From Timema cristinae (Eukaryota; Arthropoda; Insecta; Phasmatodea; Timematidae): 64,000 nucleotides of DNA. Below are positions 20,051 through 33,240 of the stretch, piece after piece. The notes under the pieces are model-generated. The model ran no database searches. It had not been told where the DNA came from and was given only the letters and a program-made list of their open reading frames with translations. The stretch spans positions 39,592,894-39,656,893 of the forward strand of contig JBCFYV010011164.1 in NCBI GenBank assembly GCA_039000515.1, written 5' to 3'. Each line of letters opens with the position of its first letter. The first letter of the stretch is position 1. A program made the position numbers and the translations under genes.

Positions 20051-20770
20051 TGTAATGTTGTTTTGATTAAGGTGAGAATTATAATATTGTGGATTTTTCT
20101 TTATATAAATCTTATATTTTTTAAATATTTTTTAATAATAAGACTTGTTCTTCAGATTTCTTAGAAAGTCCTTGGCGGAGCTTTATGAAAAACCTTATAC
20201 ATCGAGTTCTAGCCCGATGCGTAAAATGGTTTAAGCTCAAGGCAGAGATACAGACAGATAGCATTTTGAAATCAAATTTTTCTGTTTCAGGGGTATGAAA
20301 CGTCAACATTTTATCAAAATCCCAGGTTTATATTTATTTGACGATCACAATACTTCTCTCACTAAGGGGTCGAGAGAAAGTAAAAATAAATATACTTATC
20401 TGTGTTTGCTTTTATTTTGTATGTACTTTTGTGTAATTCTTCCTTTGAATGACATGCACATTCCGTTTATATCGAATGGTAGTAGTCTTACATTGACACT
20501 ATGGCACAGATTATAAGATAGAAGCATTTAGGGTAATCCGTCAAGGTACGACTCCTAACTATCATGGTAAACGAGGTGTACAAACTGTTGTAAACACATA
20601 GACGTTTTGAAAACAGTAAAAGGATGTGTTTGAAAAAAAAAAATTAGCCTTCTGTTGATATACATTTTTAAAATATTATTTTTTTCGTTTATTTATTCAA
20701 GGGACTTAACGTGTATTTTCTGAACTGATTGATTATATCAACACATGATAAAATATATGGGCGGAGAGCT
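20051..20770. other. No recognised gene; dispersed-repeat motif at 20190-20260
   Basis: The only notable piece is TCTAGCCCGATGCGTAAAAT followed by ATACAGACAGATAG, similar in order to the repeat end at 3010-3060. The short ORFs have no domain. Confidence 0.4.
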
Positions 20771-20779
20771 AAAGGTCTT

Positions 20780-20990
20780 ATCATATTTTCTGGGAACGCT
20801 ATCCCATACCTTCCAGGGTTCTTTTACATTTTACAATTGACATGGGACTGATGACTTTAATTCCCCTCCGAAGAAAGTAGTGAGACGGATTTTTATTTTT
20901 AAAGATAAATTCATAGACCTGAGCTGGGTTCAAATCCACGTACATAGAGCCATGAGATGAGCACTTTATCCCAGGACCACCGAGATCAAC
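20780..20990 (-). mobile_element. tRNA-like SINE head, degraded
   Basis: The minus strand has CGGTGGTCCTGGGATAAAG as A-box region and GTGGATTTGAACCCAGC as B box, at SINE spacing. The rest is not clearly matched. Confidence 0.45.
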
Positions 20991-21361
20991 AAAAGAGTAA
21001 AGAGTTAGATTAGCCAAACACTTGTGTTGCAATACAATGGTTTATAGTTGATAAGTAAGTTTGAAATACATACAGTACTAAATGAATTTAGATTAGCCCA
21101 CAATAATGGGCACGTGAGCAAATGCTCTAGTCTTGTCTTAATACTGGTTTGCTGATGATGAGGAGGTCAGTGTTTAAATCTCAGAAATATATTCCGAGGC
21201 TATTTTTTCAATATGCTATCTCACTCCAGACTTCCAGACTCCAGACTTCCAGAAAATTATGTTACATTTTCTACCAGGAGTGGCCACAGGGCCACATGGG
21301 CCCCACCAACATTTTTCCAACATTTTTCCAACTTTTTTCAACATTTTTTTTTTTTTTTTTC

Positions 21362-22744
21362 TAGGGGTGTGCGAAGCTTCAAAAAATTCGAAACCAAAGC
21401 TAATCTTGGTGTACTTCGTGTTCAATTCGAACCCATATTTGGCTTCGGCAGCTCTTAGAAACTTCGTTTATTTTTCGAAGTCTAGTTATTACGTTACACT
21501 TTTAAAATAAAAGTGAACTTAAATTACCTCAATAAATAAAATATATTTTTATTGTTTTGAGTTTTAGTACAAGTTTGCTTTATTTTCTTTGTGGAACTTT
21601 GAGAATTTCCACAACACTTTAAATTCCAAGACGCCCATAACATTAAACCTCTAACTCCTTTGATCACAAACATTGATTGGTAGCAGCTGAAGATGAATTT
21701 ATTCCTCTTGAAAGTGTAGTTTAAAGTAATTATTGAAAGTTTTTTTTATTTTCAGTTTGTTTAGTGGAAATTTTGAAGGGTTTTTGGAATAGACCTCTAT
21801 CGAAAATATTTTTTTAATATTCTAAAATTCACATACGCAGCCATTTCATTTGTTTACTACATAAATCAGTATGTTCAATTAATATTCCTGTTGATGCGTT
21901 GGCTAGTGGCAGACTTGCGAGATAGTAGAGCACATGTGAGAGGAACATGACATTACTTAAATTATTTTTAAAAACGTACGCATGTAGTGAGTATTTATAA
22001 AATAAAATTGTTGTTAACTTAGATAAAATCCTAGATATTTTACTAAAATAAAATTAAATAATATCTTTTAAGAAATTGCTTATTTTATACAGATTAGATG
22101 ACGAATTAATTTATAAGTAAAATTTTGATCATCAAGGTCATATTATTTTCGAGATTACCCATAGGCGCTTTCAAAACCAGAATCATATTTTTTTAGTAAT
22201 TAAGATGGCAAGATTTAAATGGATTTTTAAAATCAAAAGTGTCCTTGTTGATTTGTAAAACAGAAAAACTAAAATTTTGTAACACTGGACTTCTTAAACC
22301 TATAAACAAACCCGTCGAATTAATTTAAACTCGTATTTTTATATAATGTTGTTCTTGTACTCAAACGCCTGTTAACTCTTGTGTTTTGTTAATTTGTATC
22401 TTTTGTGTGAAAGGTTAGTAAAACATCATGCAGGGAAAATCCAGTGATAATAAATCAAATGCAATCTTTTAACTACTCACTCAGGCTGAACACAAAATGT
22501 GTTTTAATACAAAGGTAAAGTGATTATAACATGTATATGTTGACAATAAGAGCCAATTATCAGTGTTAAGAAAAAATAAATATAATATTTAGTTTGATGT
22601 TAGATAAATATACTTAATATCAATATAATATGTTTACTCAAAATTAAATAGAAAAATATTCAAACTTTGATTCCTCTTCGAGAATATTTCCCATATTCTA
22701 TTTTACTTCGCTTCGAACCAAAGAGTGGACTTCGCACACCCCTA
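21362..22744. mobile_element. hAT-type non-autonomous transposon, TAGGGGTGTGCGAA ends
   Basis: Left end TAGGGGTGTGCGAAGCTTC and right end GGACTTCGCACACCCCTA are inverted repeats. Both flanks are T-rich (TTTTTTTC and TTTTTTTT), consistent with an 8-bp target duplication but not proof of one. Subterminal ACTTCG/TTCGAA motifs cluster at both ends, as transposase-binding repeats do in hAT elements. The interior is A+T-rich without a transposase ORF. A shorter relative lies at 53306-53780. Confidence 0.75.
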
Positions 22745-25700
22745 TTTTTTTTCTCTATTTTTATTCAAAAAAATATTTTGAAAGAATCATAAATATGAAG
22801 TGAAAAACTATTCTCTATAGCAGTATATTAATGGATTCATTGTGCAGTATTCAAGTCAAAATTATTCATTCCTCGCTCCAAACGACACGCGAGGACTGTA
22901 CCAGTGTTGGAGTGCCAAATATAAAAGCTGAACAGGGCTAGGCTAGCATAGACGGGTCCTCTCAGAGATGCCACACTAAGTGTGAGATGTCTCTCAAGGT
23001 CAATCCCCTTCCAATTCAGTGCGAGCTTTACAGCTTTATACTACACTTTTGAATGGGGCCAGTCTTAGTGGGCCCGCTTTAAAATGAAGATGGTGTGTAT
23101 ATTTTTTTGCATTTATGTGTCTGTGTTTTAGCATGTGTTAAGATCCAAGAAGTAAGATAACGTGTGAAAATGAACAATTAAAATGAATCAAATAGATTAT
23201 TTATTAAAAACTATGCTGTCTTCATTAATACTGCAAGAAAAAACTTTAAATTAAACGGATAAGAGCACATCAACCTAATGAATTTACAGATACACATGTG
23301 GATGGCAAGAAAATAAAGAACTTTTTCTAATGCTTGGTTTGATAAACAATTGTAATTAACTACTGTGAGCGAAGAAAAATAGAGCTTATTTTGTTTTTAT
23401 TGTTTATTATTTGTGTTTAGGGGTTGTGGACAGTGGTAGACTGTAAGGCTCTTAAACATTTAAGAAAAATAATTTAAAAATTTAGTAAAGTGGAATTAAT
23501 TTGGAAAATGCATTTAAGATTTAAAAATTGGGAACAAAAATTGCATCTCAGATGGATTCCCTGATAAAAATTTCAGCCAAAAAACACAATGAGTAGGCGT
23601 AAAAAAAATAAGTATATATTATGCAGATTTATAGAATGCTTAAAATATTGTATTGCTCATGAACTGTCACCAAGAGACAGACATACCCAACTTTTGTAAA
23701 AGTAATGTCATCACTTGGTAGTTTAATTAAAAACCTGTATTATTTTGTTAATTCTGCTTGGGGATTCGTTTAGTGATTTTGTAATTCTAGTGGTTTTTAA
23801 AAATTATGAAAACTTAAATCTGTAAAGTTTGATCAGGCCTCACTTAAAATGATCACGCTACCTCCACCACTATTTCCTATACATTATTCCTTATTAATCA
23901 TTAACCTATTATGGGAAATATAATTAACCGAACGGGTAGTAATACGTAAAGAAAGTAAAAAATGCAGAAAATGGAAGACTATTATTTTTATTTTATATCA
24001 ATATTAATCTTATTAGAGATTATGATTTGAACTCTTTTTCGAATTCAATTTAGAGTTAAAACTATTATCATCGACTTTATATATGAAGTATATAATTCTT
24101 AAAAATAAAAGATAATAATCTGTAATCCTAATTTAATTCTTGAAATGTATATTCCACCTTCTGAAAATATGTAATAATGTAAGAAATTATTATTGCGCAC
24201 GTATAACATTTGTTTCTATTTATATACTATACGGGAATGATTTATCTATAAAAAAATATATTCAGAAATCAAATGTTATTGGGAAATAGTTTTAGATATG
24301 AGCTTACAACAAAACACTTACCTCATTTTTTAGTGGTTTTTAATCTTTACTATAGAAGTATGAGTATAAATTTATATAATAGTATTTTTGTAAGAAAAAA
24401 TCCTAATTTAGTTTATCCCTTGTATAGTCAAGTTGTACTTAAATATGTAATGAATGGTTGCCTGCAGCTATCTAGTCGCCTTGCGAGATAATACCTAGGG
24501 AAATACTTCACGTAAGGTTGGCAGGTTGCGTCGTATAGCTCGAGGCAACTACCCTTGCTTGTAGGAATTTCGTTGCGGGTAAAACCGACACATATACTGT
24601 CAAATTCGTGACCATGCATGTAATTTATTTACTACGTAATTTGAAGGGGTAAATTCCACAATCGCATGAAGTATAGCTAGGGTAAAAAAAAATTGAAATT
24701 TTCAAGAGGTAGTGAAGTAAAAATTAATAATTTCACATTTTAAATTTATTTTAAATAATTTTATTATGTTTACTTCCATCATCTCTGAGAGAAAAAAAAT
24801 ACTGTATTATTTTCATTATTATTTATTTATTTTTCAAATAAATAAAACCAACTATAATTTGAGTTCCATTTAAAACTATATTAGAGTGTTCATGTATGTT
24901 ATTCAAAACAAATATTTCCCTTATGCATTTGACTCAATAGATACAATATACTAAGCTAAGGTTTCGGACATTATAAGTTCATTTCTTCAAAGAATAAAGG
25001 CCGTTATAATAATTTAGTACAAATTAAAAATATCTTAAGTGTGACATTAAATTATTTTACCCGCAAACACATGAATAATTTTAGTTGCACTAAAATGCAT
25101 TTGAAATATGCAGAGATATGTTAAAATAAATTTAAATTTGTTTAACTTTAAAAAAATGTTATTTGCTTGCTTTAATTAGAGGTGTAATTTTACAATTATG
25201 TTAATATTAATCGTATGGACGTATAAAATACATTTCACAATTTTTCTCAATTTTAACAGACAAAATGCCAATTTACACCGAAATTCGAATATCCAATATC
25301 ATTCAGAAAAATGTATGTGAGATTAAAAAACTTTTAAGGATAAAACTATTTCAGAATTGGCAAAAAAAATGCTATTATAATATTATTTAAATTGAAAATA
25401 GCACCTGTACAAGTTAATTGATCACTATTTCTTCAAAATGTGTATTCTATTTAAACTGAAATGTCGCAAGACTACCTTTAAGGATTATGCCATGGTATAG
25501 TGAATAAGATAGGACCATAGTGTCGTCAGTGAAGATATGACTATTATCATTCAGGGTAACGGCGTGTACAGTATCTGTCAATCTTGTTAAGGGTTCGTCT
25601 TACATCTCTAGACCATCACAGATTTGTGTCAAAGAATGTGATCATCCTTTTTTTTTGTCTGTACGTCATTATTTTTCATGGTGGAAGGGTGTGTTTCATA

Positions 25701-26030
25701 GTGATATGTGATGAAATTTTTGTAAAATTTCAAAGATATTAGTCTTTAACGCTGGAAATCTAGCATTACGTTAGCCATTGATCTCGTAACCAAGAATATA
25801 CTCGTAATTGGGAAATCCTGACTCTTGATGAGGTACCGTCACACTTAAAAAAAACTCTATCTGATGCAGTCACAAAAGTGAATCTACAAATAAAATGAAC
25901 AATATCATAATTTATGGAGTACTTATTTCTTTATTACAATGTTCACTAGTGTGAATATTTATTCGTTTATCTAAATTCACATCGTACATTACTATCTACT
26001 ATTATAATACATGTATAAAATAAATATAGT
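22745..26030. other. No recognised gene
   Basis: Mostly A+T-rich single-copy DNA. A worn SINE tail (CCGAACGGGTAGTAATACG) sits at 23926-23945. A CpG-rich patch at 24455-24620 has antisense codons open for 63 residues but no recognisable domain. A GC-richer patch occurs at 22880-23085. Confidence 0.5.
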
Positions 26031-26034
26031 AAAA

Positions 26035-26289
26035 CCTGCTGCGGTGGCCGCATAGTCTAAGGCACTACTTTCACAGTAGAATATACTGCCAATGACGCGG
26101 ATATCGTGGTTCGAATCTCGGTCGGGTGTATTTAGGGTGGTTTTTGAAAAATAGTTTTCCACAATCTCTCTTTCTCTACGCAAATATGGGCACACTTCCT
26201 CTAAATATAACCTATCTAATCACTAAAACCATTAACGTAATTAGGACATAAGCGTATAAACTGAACGGGTACTAGGACGCCATGCTAAG
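26035..26289 (+). mobile_element. SINE-B, complete
   Basis: Head GCTGCGGTGGCCGCATAGTC then TAAGGC, B box GGTTCGAATCTCGGTCGG, AGGGTGGTTTTTG, CTACGCAAATATGGGC, TTAACGTAATTAGGAC, tail CTGAACGGGTACTAGGACGC. The A-box region is close to tRNA-Leu/Ser (GGTGGCC...TCTAAGGC). Confidence 0.87.
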
Positions 26290-26344
26290 AAAATACATTC
26301 AAATGTACTGTACACGTCATAAATACAACTATAAGCTTAACCTG

Positions 26345-26592
26345 ATCCTTTGGATGCCTGCTTTAAGGCGATAATCTTCCAGTAGACTAAACTGCCGATA
26401 ATTGGGAGATCAAGGTTTGGATCTCGGTAGGGTGTACTGATAGTGGTTTTTCCAAGATGGTTTTAAATTCTCCCCCCAGGCAAATGCTGGTATACTTTCT
26501 AAAAAACCATAACCCTCCTAATCCCTAAAACTATTAGCGTAATTAGTACATAAGTGTACAACCCGAATTGTTAGTAAGACACGGTGCTTAAT
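26345..26592 (+). mobile_element. SINE-B, degraded
   Basis: B-box-like AAGGTTTGGATCTCGG, GTGTACTGATAGTGGTTTTT, CAGGCAAATGCTGGTATAC, TTAGCGTAATTAGTACATAA and tail TGTTAGTAAGACACGGTGC. It follows the previous SINE-B by only about 55 bases, so two insertions cluster here. Confidence 0.8.
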
Positions 26593-27094
26593 AAGATCTA
26601 CAAGCTTAGGATCAAATCACTAGCGTCGGAGGGCACGCGGTATAAAACTATAGCTATTTTTGTTTTTGTTTGGTTTGAAGATGACAGGAAGGTCTGGTTT
26701 GGAAACCCGACTGGGTGTGTTCTACATTCAAATTGAAACAAATTTTTTAGATATTTTCACATTTCCAAGGCATACATAACTAAACAATTTGCCAGATTCG
26801 AGTGTTTTTGGCTGTAAAGCTAGTTCTACCTCTTTGAAAAACTTTTTGTTTTAAAAACAAAATTACTTAATCAAGAGTATTTATACAGATCAAATCAAAG
26901 CATCAGAGCATAGGTTATTCCAGTTATAAAATAGTAAGTCTCTAATGCTATGGTTTTAAAAATATGAACGTTGTGCTTTTACAGGGAAAATCAATATCAA
27001 ATAAATAGTCTACATTTACCTAATGTTTAAACCAAATCTTTCTATTAAAATTGTTAACTCAGATAAAAAGATATACAAGTGATATTGTTCGAAT

Positions 27095-27318
27095 GGTCTA
27101 ATGTGTCACTTTTGTGTTAAACAAAACTTCAACGATGTGAAGAGTAGGGTTCCAATCCTAGTTTGGTTAATTGAGGTGGCTCTTAGTAAATAAATTCATA
27201 CCTCCACGCAAATGTGACAACATTTCTTCTGAATCTCCAACTAACTTACTCACCACTATCCCATTAGCATAGTTAGTTTATAAATGTAACCTGATCAGAT
27301 AATAAGATGCCGTAGAAA
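27095..27318 (+). mobile_element. SINE-B, strongly degraded
   Basis: GGGTTCCAATCCTAGTTTGG, TTGAGGTGGCTC, CCTCCACGCAAATGTGAC, CCATTAGCATAGTTAG and TGATCAGATAATAAGATGCC keep the order of SINE-B. The head is not clear. Confidence 0.6.
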
Positions 27319-27319
27319 A

Positions 27320-28795
27320 AATAATTAAAATGTGATGCTATCAAATGTTTAAATAAAGATATTGACGACTAACCCATTTTTTTAATATGTTTTTAAATAT
27401 GTTTACTTGCTTACTCAAGGAAATATTATTAATTATGCTTTTATCTAAAATAAGAGCCCATTAATAGATAAGTAATATGAATATTATGAATGGCCTGGTT
27501 TCAACTTTCTACTTGTTTGGAAAGGTTGATCCTGAATGCACTCCATGCCTTCATCCTTTTGGGTATCAACATTTTTACACTAATGTGATAGGAATGTGGA
27601 ATGTAGATTTTTCGAGTCACGTGGATAAAGAGAGAGAGAGATAGTACAAAAGAAACAAGGGGGAAAACATCCTAGTAGACGTGACTGAAACTCGAATTCT
27701 GACCTTTTAATCACCAAAAAATGATATAAGAGTAGACGAAGGATAATATCCTCGTATTCGCAGATCTCTTGTTAATGTCTTATTTTTTATTTACACACTT
27801 TTGTTTATCGTATTCACTTTGTAGATATCTAACTTCTCTCTTCACCTTGGGAAGAATTTCTGTTGAGTTTAAGCTTATTAATAACAAAAAATTACTTGAC
27901 CCTTTCTAAATTATCCATGGAAGAATGTACAGAAACAAATTATAGTGGAGTAATGAAAATTTTTGAAAAGCTATTTTAAATTAGCAAAAATATGAACTTT
28001 ATTTAGCAAGTTACTGGATAGTATACTTGCAAGTTTAGAGGATTGTAATTACCTTTTCAAACTTTATTAAATATGGGAGGATTAGGGGTATATTTGGACA
28101 TTTACTGAATGGAAGTAAATTCGACTAAACAACAACACTTTTCAAATGTATTTCTTCTTACTATTACACTCGATGAACAATTGTTAAAGTGTCAGCTGTT
28201 TGTTCATAGAATAAATTCTGTTACAGCTCCAATACCTTTTAAAAAAAACTCACACAAATCGGGAGCCCAACGAAGCCACAATAATGGGATTCGTTCATTT
28301 TTCCTCTCCTGTTATATTAAATTCTAAAATAAACGCTTCCGCGCTTCTGCCCTTCTACCCCCTGTGTCCCCTCACCCTGCCCCATAAAACCTCAGTGTGT
28401 ATTGCTATGCTATAGAAAATTATTTCCTTCTCACTCACTCTTGCGGTGTTGAAAGTTTATGAGAAATTATTCAGCTGGTTGGAATTTGCCCCATTTTCTT
28501 CCCCATTGTTCTCTTCCCGTGCGTAGTTTGATATTACGGCCATGACTGATTAACGAAAGAGGTGGGTAATGGAGGGAAGTATTTTTTAAGGGGACAAAGG
28601 GAGAGGTGTAGGCTTTAAAACAGAGCAAGAGGAGAGAAAGGTTTAGGTTCACACACGTATGGAAAAAATAGTCGGAGGGAAGGGTTAAGGGGTTGAAAGT
28701 GGTTTGGAAGGGTTTTAGGAGCAGGGTGTACACAAAAGCGTTCCACTAAATTTAAACTCATTCACTTGGTACCCCCAAAAGCTCGGGCCAATGCG
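27320..28795. other. No recognised gene
   Basis: Contains a short GA run near 27630, a worn G/A-rich strand asymmetry at 28470-28735, and short ORFs without domains. Confidence 0.5.
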
Positions 28796-28815
28796 ATACA
28801 CACACGCGTGCATGT

Positions 28816-28855
<40 letters not shown>

Positions 28856-28856
28856 A
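28796..28856. repeat. (CA)n microsatellite
   Basis: CA dinucleotides with a few TG and CG interruptions at the left (CACACGCGTGCATGTGCAC). Confidence 0.9.
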
Positions 28857-29234
28857 TGATGTTAATGTGTGTGCGCTCATAACTTTACACTTTCTGAACC
28901 TTTGTGAGAGTACAAATGACGCGTGCCGCGAATGCTAAAATAACATAACCAGCCCCAATCACGAAAGCTCAGAATTTATAACAGTTAGTGAGGCCTGATC
29001 AAATCTCACAAAACTGAAAATGGAGGGGGGGAGGGGTGAGGACAGGGTTGGAGATATTTTTTTATATTCGTGACAACAAATAATTAGGTTTTATCTTAAC
29101 GTGAATTTTTCCAACATAATTGCAATCTGAGCTTTATGTATTTTAAATATTCAAATGGAGTAGGAATAGTGAAGGTGTAATCTAGCTAACATGTAGCCAA
29201 ATTTTCATAAAAGAAGAGGGGAAAACTCTTGAAA

Positions 29235-29335
29235 TATATACCCTTATTACACTTGGCTGGGATTCAAACTTAAACCAAACCATCAATGGTAAACCAAACT
29301 AAATGAGCCTGGCAATTAGTCTACGTGTTCACCGA
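29235..29335 (-). mobile_element. SINE-B head fragment, weak
   Basis: The minus strand gives a B-box-like TTTGAATCCCAGCC preceded by tRNA-like sequence and followed by AGTGTAATAAGG. Short and worn. Confidence 0.4.
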
Positions 29336-29744
29336 TGTGTGTTAACTTAAAATTGACACATTTAGTGTTTTTGAAAACGCTAGCTTTCCCGAGTTTAAAA
29401 TATACTCATAAAGTTGCCATCTACCTATATAACCTAGAAATTCCATGGACTTTTTGTGTATGGAAAATACAAGGAATTACATATAAAAATAAGATGTTAC
29501 TGGAATATTTATAAATTTAGAATACCATAAAAAATATGTTTGTAATTTCTAAAAGATTCTTTTTAAGTAAATTGGAATGTAGGATAGACATCTGACTTAA
29601 GAACTAAGCACGCTGATTCTAGTACTATCCCCTTCCTCATCTCTTTAGTTCTGAAACATTGGCTGAAGGACTGCAAATATATTTTCCTCTAAAAAGGTCA
29701 AATCATCTCGCTTTAATTACAATTACATTATCTCTCAAATAACT

Positions 29745-31600
29745 AACTCTCTGGCCTCAGTAGCTCGGAATCTAATGGCCAACATAATGTATGCTCACAA
29801 TTCAACCCTATCCTGAGACACCTTCAACCAATTCCCAGCCTGACCACTAACTTTCTTCAAATACATTTTCTTATTATTCCCCAAGGCCTACCAAAGGGTC
29901 TTGTTTCTTCAGGTTTACCTACAAAAATTATGTATACATGCCTGTACAAACCCAAACGTTCCTCATGACGCTTAATATGTTTGAGGAATTATAAAAACAA
30001 TAAAATTCTCCATTATGTAACTTTCTTTAGTATTCCTCTTAAGACCAAATATCTGTCACAGTACTTTGTTCTCCAAAGCACTCCATTTATTCTCTTGATA
30101 CAGAACTAGACCATGCTTTAAATCCGTAAAGAACACCAGAAAAAAATTATAATTTGGTATATTCTCATTTTAATATTTTGAGATAGAATACTCGATGACA
30201 ACAAAGAACAAACTTAATAAAATAAGCATTGTCTCCATGAATGGTTTTTCGCTCCTCTGAATCCCTTTCATATTTGTTTTTACAGTCCCCAAGTGTTACA
30301 GTTTGTCAATCTCTACAAAACACATGTTTATGTTCTATGAAAATACAATCCTTTGGAAAACAGAATTTAGAAATGCAATCACACACTTGGTTTTATTTAT
30401 ATTTACGTTTAGACATATTTCTTTTGTGTTTTTAAACAAAAGTTATATTTCTTCTATAACCTTAATGTCACTCATCACATTTACACCATCTGCGTGGTTC
30501 AACAACTGTTTTACTCCATATAATGTAGGACCTCAAGTGTTATATTTCAAGTTCCTAACTGCATATTCAAGTTCAAAATTAAAAAGTGCTAGTGATAAGA
30601 CATCTCCTCGTTAGCTACCATTGTGAATTTTAAAATATATTAATTAACTTATTTACCACAATCCTCTTAATTTCCCTCAAACACATTTAAATAAACCTAA
30701 CCAGTTTGTTGGGTATTCTGAAATCAACTAAAATAATAAAATATCATTGACTTATAGTAATATCCTAATTTTGTTTTTGTTATCAATAGACATTAAGAGA
30801 GCCATTATATTCCGATTTTTTTTCTCCAGGTGATGTGTTATACGAAGTACCCAATCAAATGTTGATCTATTCCTTACCAGTGATCGTCAGTTGCTTTAGC
30901 TGTGTACAGATTTAATATAGACAGAGCACCCGCTTCGGTGGATCAATTATCTAACGCACCATTCTCACCATAGACTGGGCTGCTGCTGATGGTTGGGTGG
31001 TCGGGGTTGGAATCTCAGTTGAATCAGAACTTAGAGGGATTTTCCTAAAGGGTTTTTCATTCTTCCTCCACACAAATGTTGGTACACTTCCATTAAACTC
31101 AAACTTCCTCATCCCAAACACATTAGCGTTATTAGTTCATAGGTGTACAACCCAAACAGGTAGTGAGTGAGAGGTGGTGCTAAAAAATATACAGACAGAT
31201 ATATATTTGTCAATAAATTGTATAATGTTGTAAGCAAAGAAATACCTTTGACATTATTGCAAACTGTTTGCTCTGCCATTTTATAAATTGGCACAGTAAT
31301 CGATTCTTTCCATGGCTGGAAAGTAAATTATATTATTCCAGACTGAAACAGGAATTGTACGGAGTATATCAAATATTGGACTTACACCCGATCCTATTAA
31401 TTATGCCAGAATTTAATCAATAGCTGAGCCTTTGTATTCTCTAGTTTTTCTACGACTGCTTCAACTTAATCGAAAATACGTTCTGCAGCCTTGACTTGAG
31501 CTGTGTTTATATCGGTTTACTGCACGTATTCTCTACAACGAACATTCAGTAAATTGTTGGAATAAATTTGCCATCATTCTAAATCATAATTCTTGTTTTC
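29745..31600 (-). pseudogene. Decayed LINE-A ORF2, minus strand, split by a SINE
   Basis: Reading the minus strand downward from 31600, in several frames: N(L)LNVRC.EYVQ, EKTREYKGSAID.ILA.LI, YKMAEQTVCNNVKGISLLTT then LYNLLTNI (the RT block usually P-I-Y-K-K-G-D-x-T-D-C-x-N-Y-R-G-I-S-L-L), SINE at 30925-31182, RGDVLSLALFNFELEYAVRN, LYGVKQLLNHADGV (YADD degenerated to HADG), CLNVNINKTKC, VLYGFKAW, RKLHNGEF, NWLKVSQDRVEL at about 29790. Many stops and frame changes make it inactive. It is the longest LINE remnant in the window, but it lacks the endonuclease part as far as I can see. Confidence 0.82.
30925..31182 (+). mobile_element. SINE-B inserted into the LINE-A remnant
   Basis: Head CACCCGCTTCGGTGGATCAA, B box GGGGTTGGAATCTCAG, linker ACTTAGAGGGATTTTCC, CTCCACACAAATGTTGG, TTAGCGTTATTAGTTC, worn tail. 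LINE coding blocks resume on both sides. Imperfect flanking repeats AATATAGACAG (30914-30924) and AATATACAGACAG (31187-31199) fit its target duplication. Confidence 0.8.
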
Positions 31601-32890
31601 ACACGAATTTTCTCTCATCAGAAATCCCTTTCGGTTAATTCCTTATGTATTTTACCTTTCATTTCACCAACAGTTGGTAATATTTTCTTTAAGGTATTGC
31701 CTCGTCTTGTTTCTATATGTACAGTTTTTATCCCACTTTTTGTTTTTAAAAATATTTCAACTATTTTCAGTGGGATCCTATTACGAATTTTATTTGAAGC
31801 TTGTTTTTGTTTTACCCTTCATTGCCTTTTAACAGTTGAAAAATCCATTATTTATATCATTTTATATTTTCTGAAGGAATATACTGTACACTAACAAATG
31901 TGCAAAATCATGCAATTAAACTTACAAAATAATGTATGAAATCCTATCATTAGTAAATTTTACATTATTATTTATCCATGAAAAATAGTCCCTAATAATT
32001 ATAAACCTAGATTATAATATTGTATCTCCTCTTATTAGAAAGTAAAGTTTCATTGTATATCCAGCTTCTCCTTGCCATCTGCGTATCTTCAGAACTACTT
32101 TGTCACTCACATTATTTAATTCTTCGACCAACTGTTAAAGGTCTGCTGGTCTATATAAACGTTTAACTTCCCACGATCCAAGCCTAAATTGTGTTCACCT
32201 CTTCCATAAGTTCTGTGAAGAATACTACACTCGGATATCTTGAAGGGGGACTATTTTACATCAGGAATTTTTCACCCCACTCCATTGACTTCACTCAAAA
32301 TGTCACGTTCTAGAATCTTATCAATTAATGTTGACTGTGAATGATCGTTATTCCCACGTCAATACCCCTAAGCTTGAGGACTACCCATTGTATACCCACC
32401 ATTGCGTATTCAATATTAATTTCGTAGTTAATATGTACATATGAAAACCTTCCCTTAACACGCAACCTGAGGATGCACTACTGCATGATTACAAGTAAAC
32501 CACACTAGTTACCTATATAACATATTTAATTCAATATCTATATTATATTTCTCTTTAAAGTGTCTGAAATAAATTTAACTTCTTCTGGAAAACACTAAAA
32601 TTTGTTTGATAACATGAATGGCAATATTGTATTATTATAAGGATATTAGATGTGTAATATAATTAGGGTGGTAAGGGGAGATTACAGGATGCTAGCATGT
32701 GTTACCTGAAAGGGCGATGAAAAAACTAAATTGTGTTAAAGCACTTTGACAATATTAGAGATTGATGCATTTATCTATTCACCTCAGCGAAACTTCATTT
32801 CTAATCTTGATTGAGATGGATTAAAGTCTCTGCGTGGTGGTTAATGAGGGTACGATTTAGACAAATTGTTTAATTGATAAAACGCCTTAA
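31600..32890. other. No recognised gene; left edge may be more LINE-A
   Basis: 31600-31900 may still belong to the LINE upstream of the RT, but I could not match blocks. The remainder is A+T-rich with no assignable feature. Confidence 0.45.
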
Positions 32891-32894
32891 TATA

Positions 32895-33240
32895 TATGAT
32901 ACGACTCAATCCCACAAACTTTATTATAATGTGTATTAAAGCTTGGAGGAAAGTTTTCAAAAAAATGTTTTTGATAAAATTTCCTCTAAAATAGTTTCCC
33001 TTATAAAAAAGAAACATATAATTTTGTTAATCACATTATTATCTTGTTAGTATGAGTATAAATTTTGAATCAAATTATTTAAACAGTTTTAAAAACTTCA
33101 AGTTTTTCAAAATAAGTTATTTGTAAGCTACCCTTAAAAATTTTTTTAGATAAAAATGATGTCTTATCTATCAATAAAACTACTAGCAAAATACCCATTT
33201 TGAGCTCAATCTTCAACGCCAAATTAAAAAAAAAAAATTC
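32895..33240. repeat. Dispersed repeat, family 1, copy a
   Basis: Shares ordered blocks with 58680-59010: TGATACGACTCA/TGATACGACACA, GAAAGTTTTCAAAA/GAAAATTTTCAAAA, AACATATAATTTTGTTAATC/AACACATAATATTGTTAATC, and TTTAAACAG. Function unknown. Confidence 0.5.

Noticed and set aside
21270..23090. A larger transposon around the MITE, with GGGCC-rich ends
   Set aside because: GGCCACAGGGCCACATGGGC on the left and GGGGCCAGTCTTAGTGGGCC on the right are not inverted copies of each other when compared base by base.
28467..28733. 88-codon antisense ORF
   Set aside because: Low-complexity strand-asymmetric sequence with no domain.
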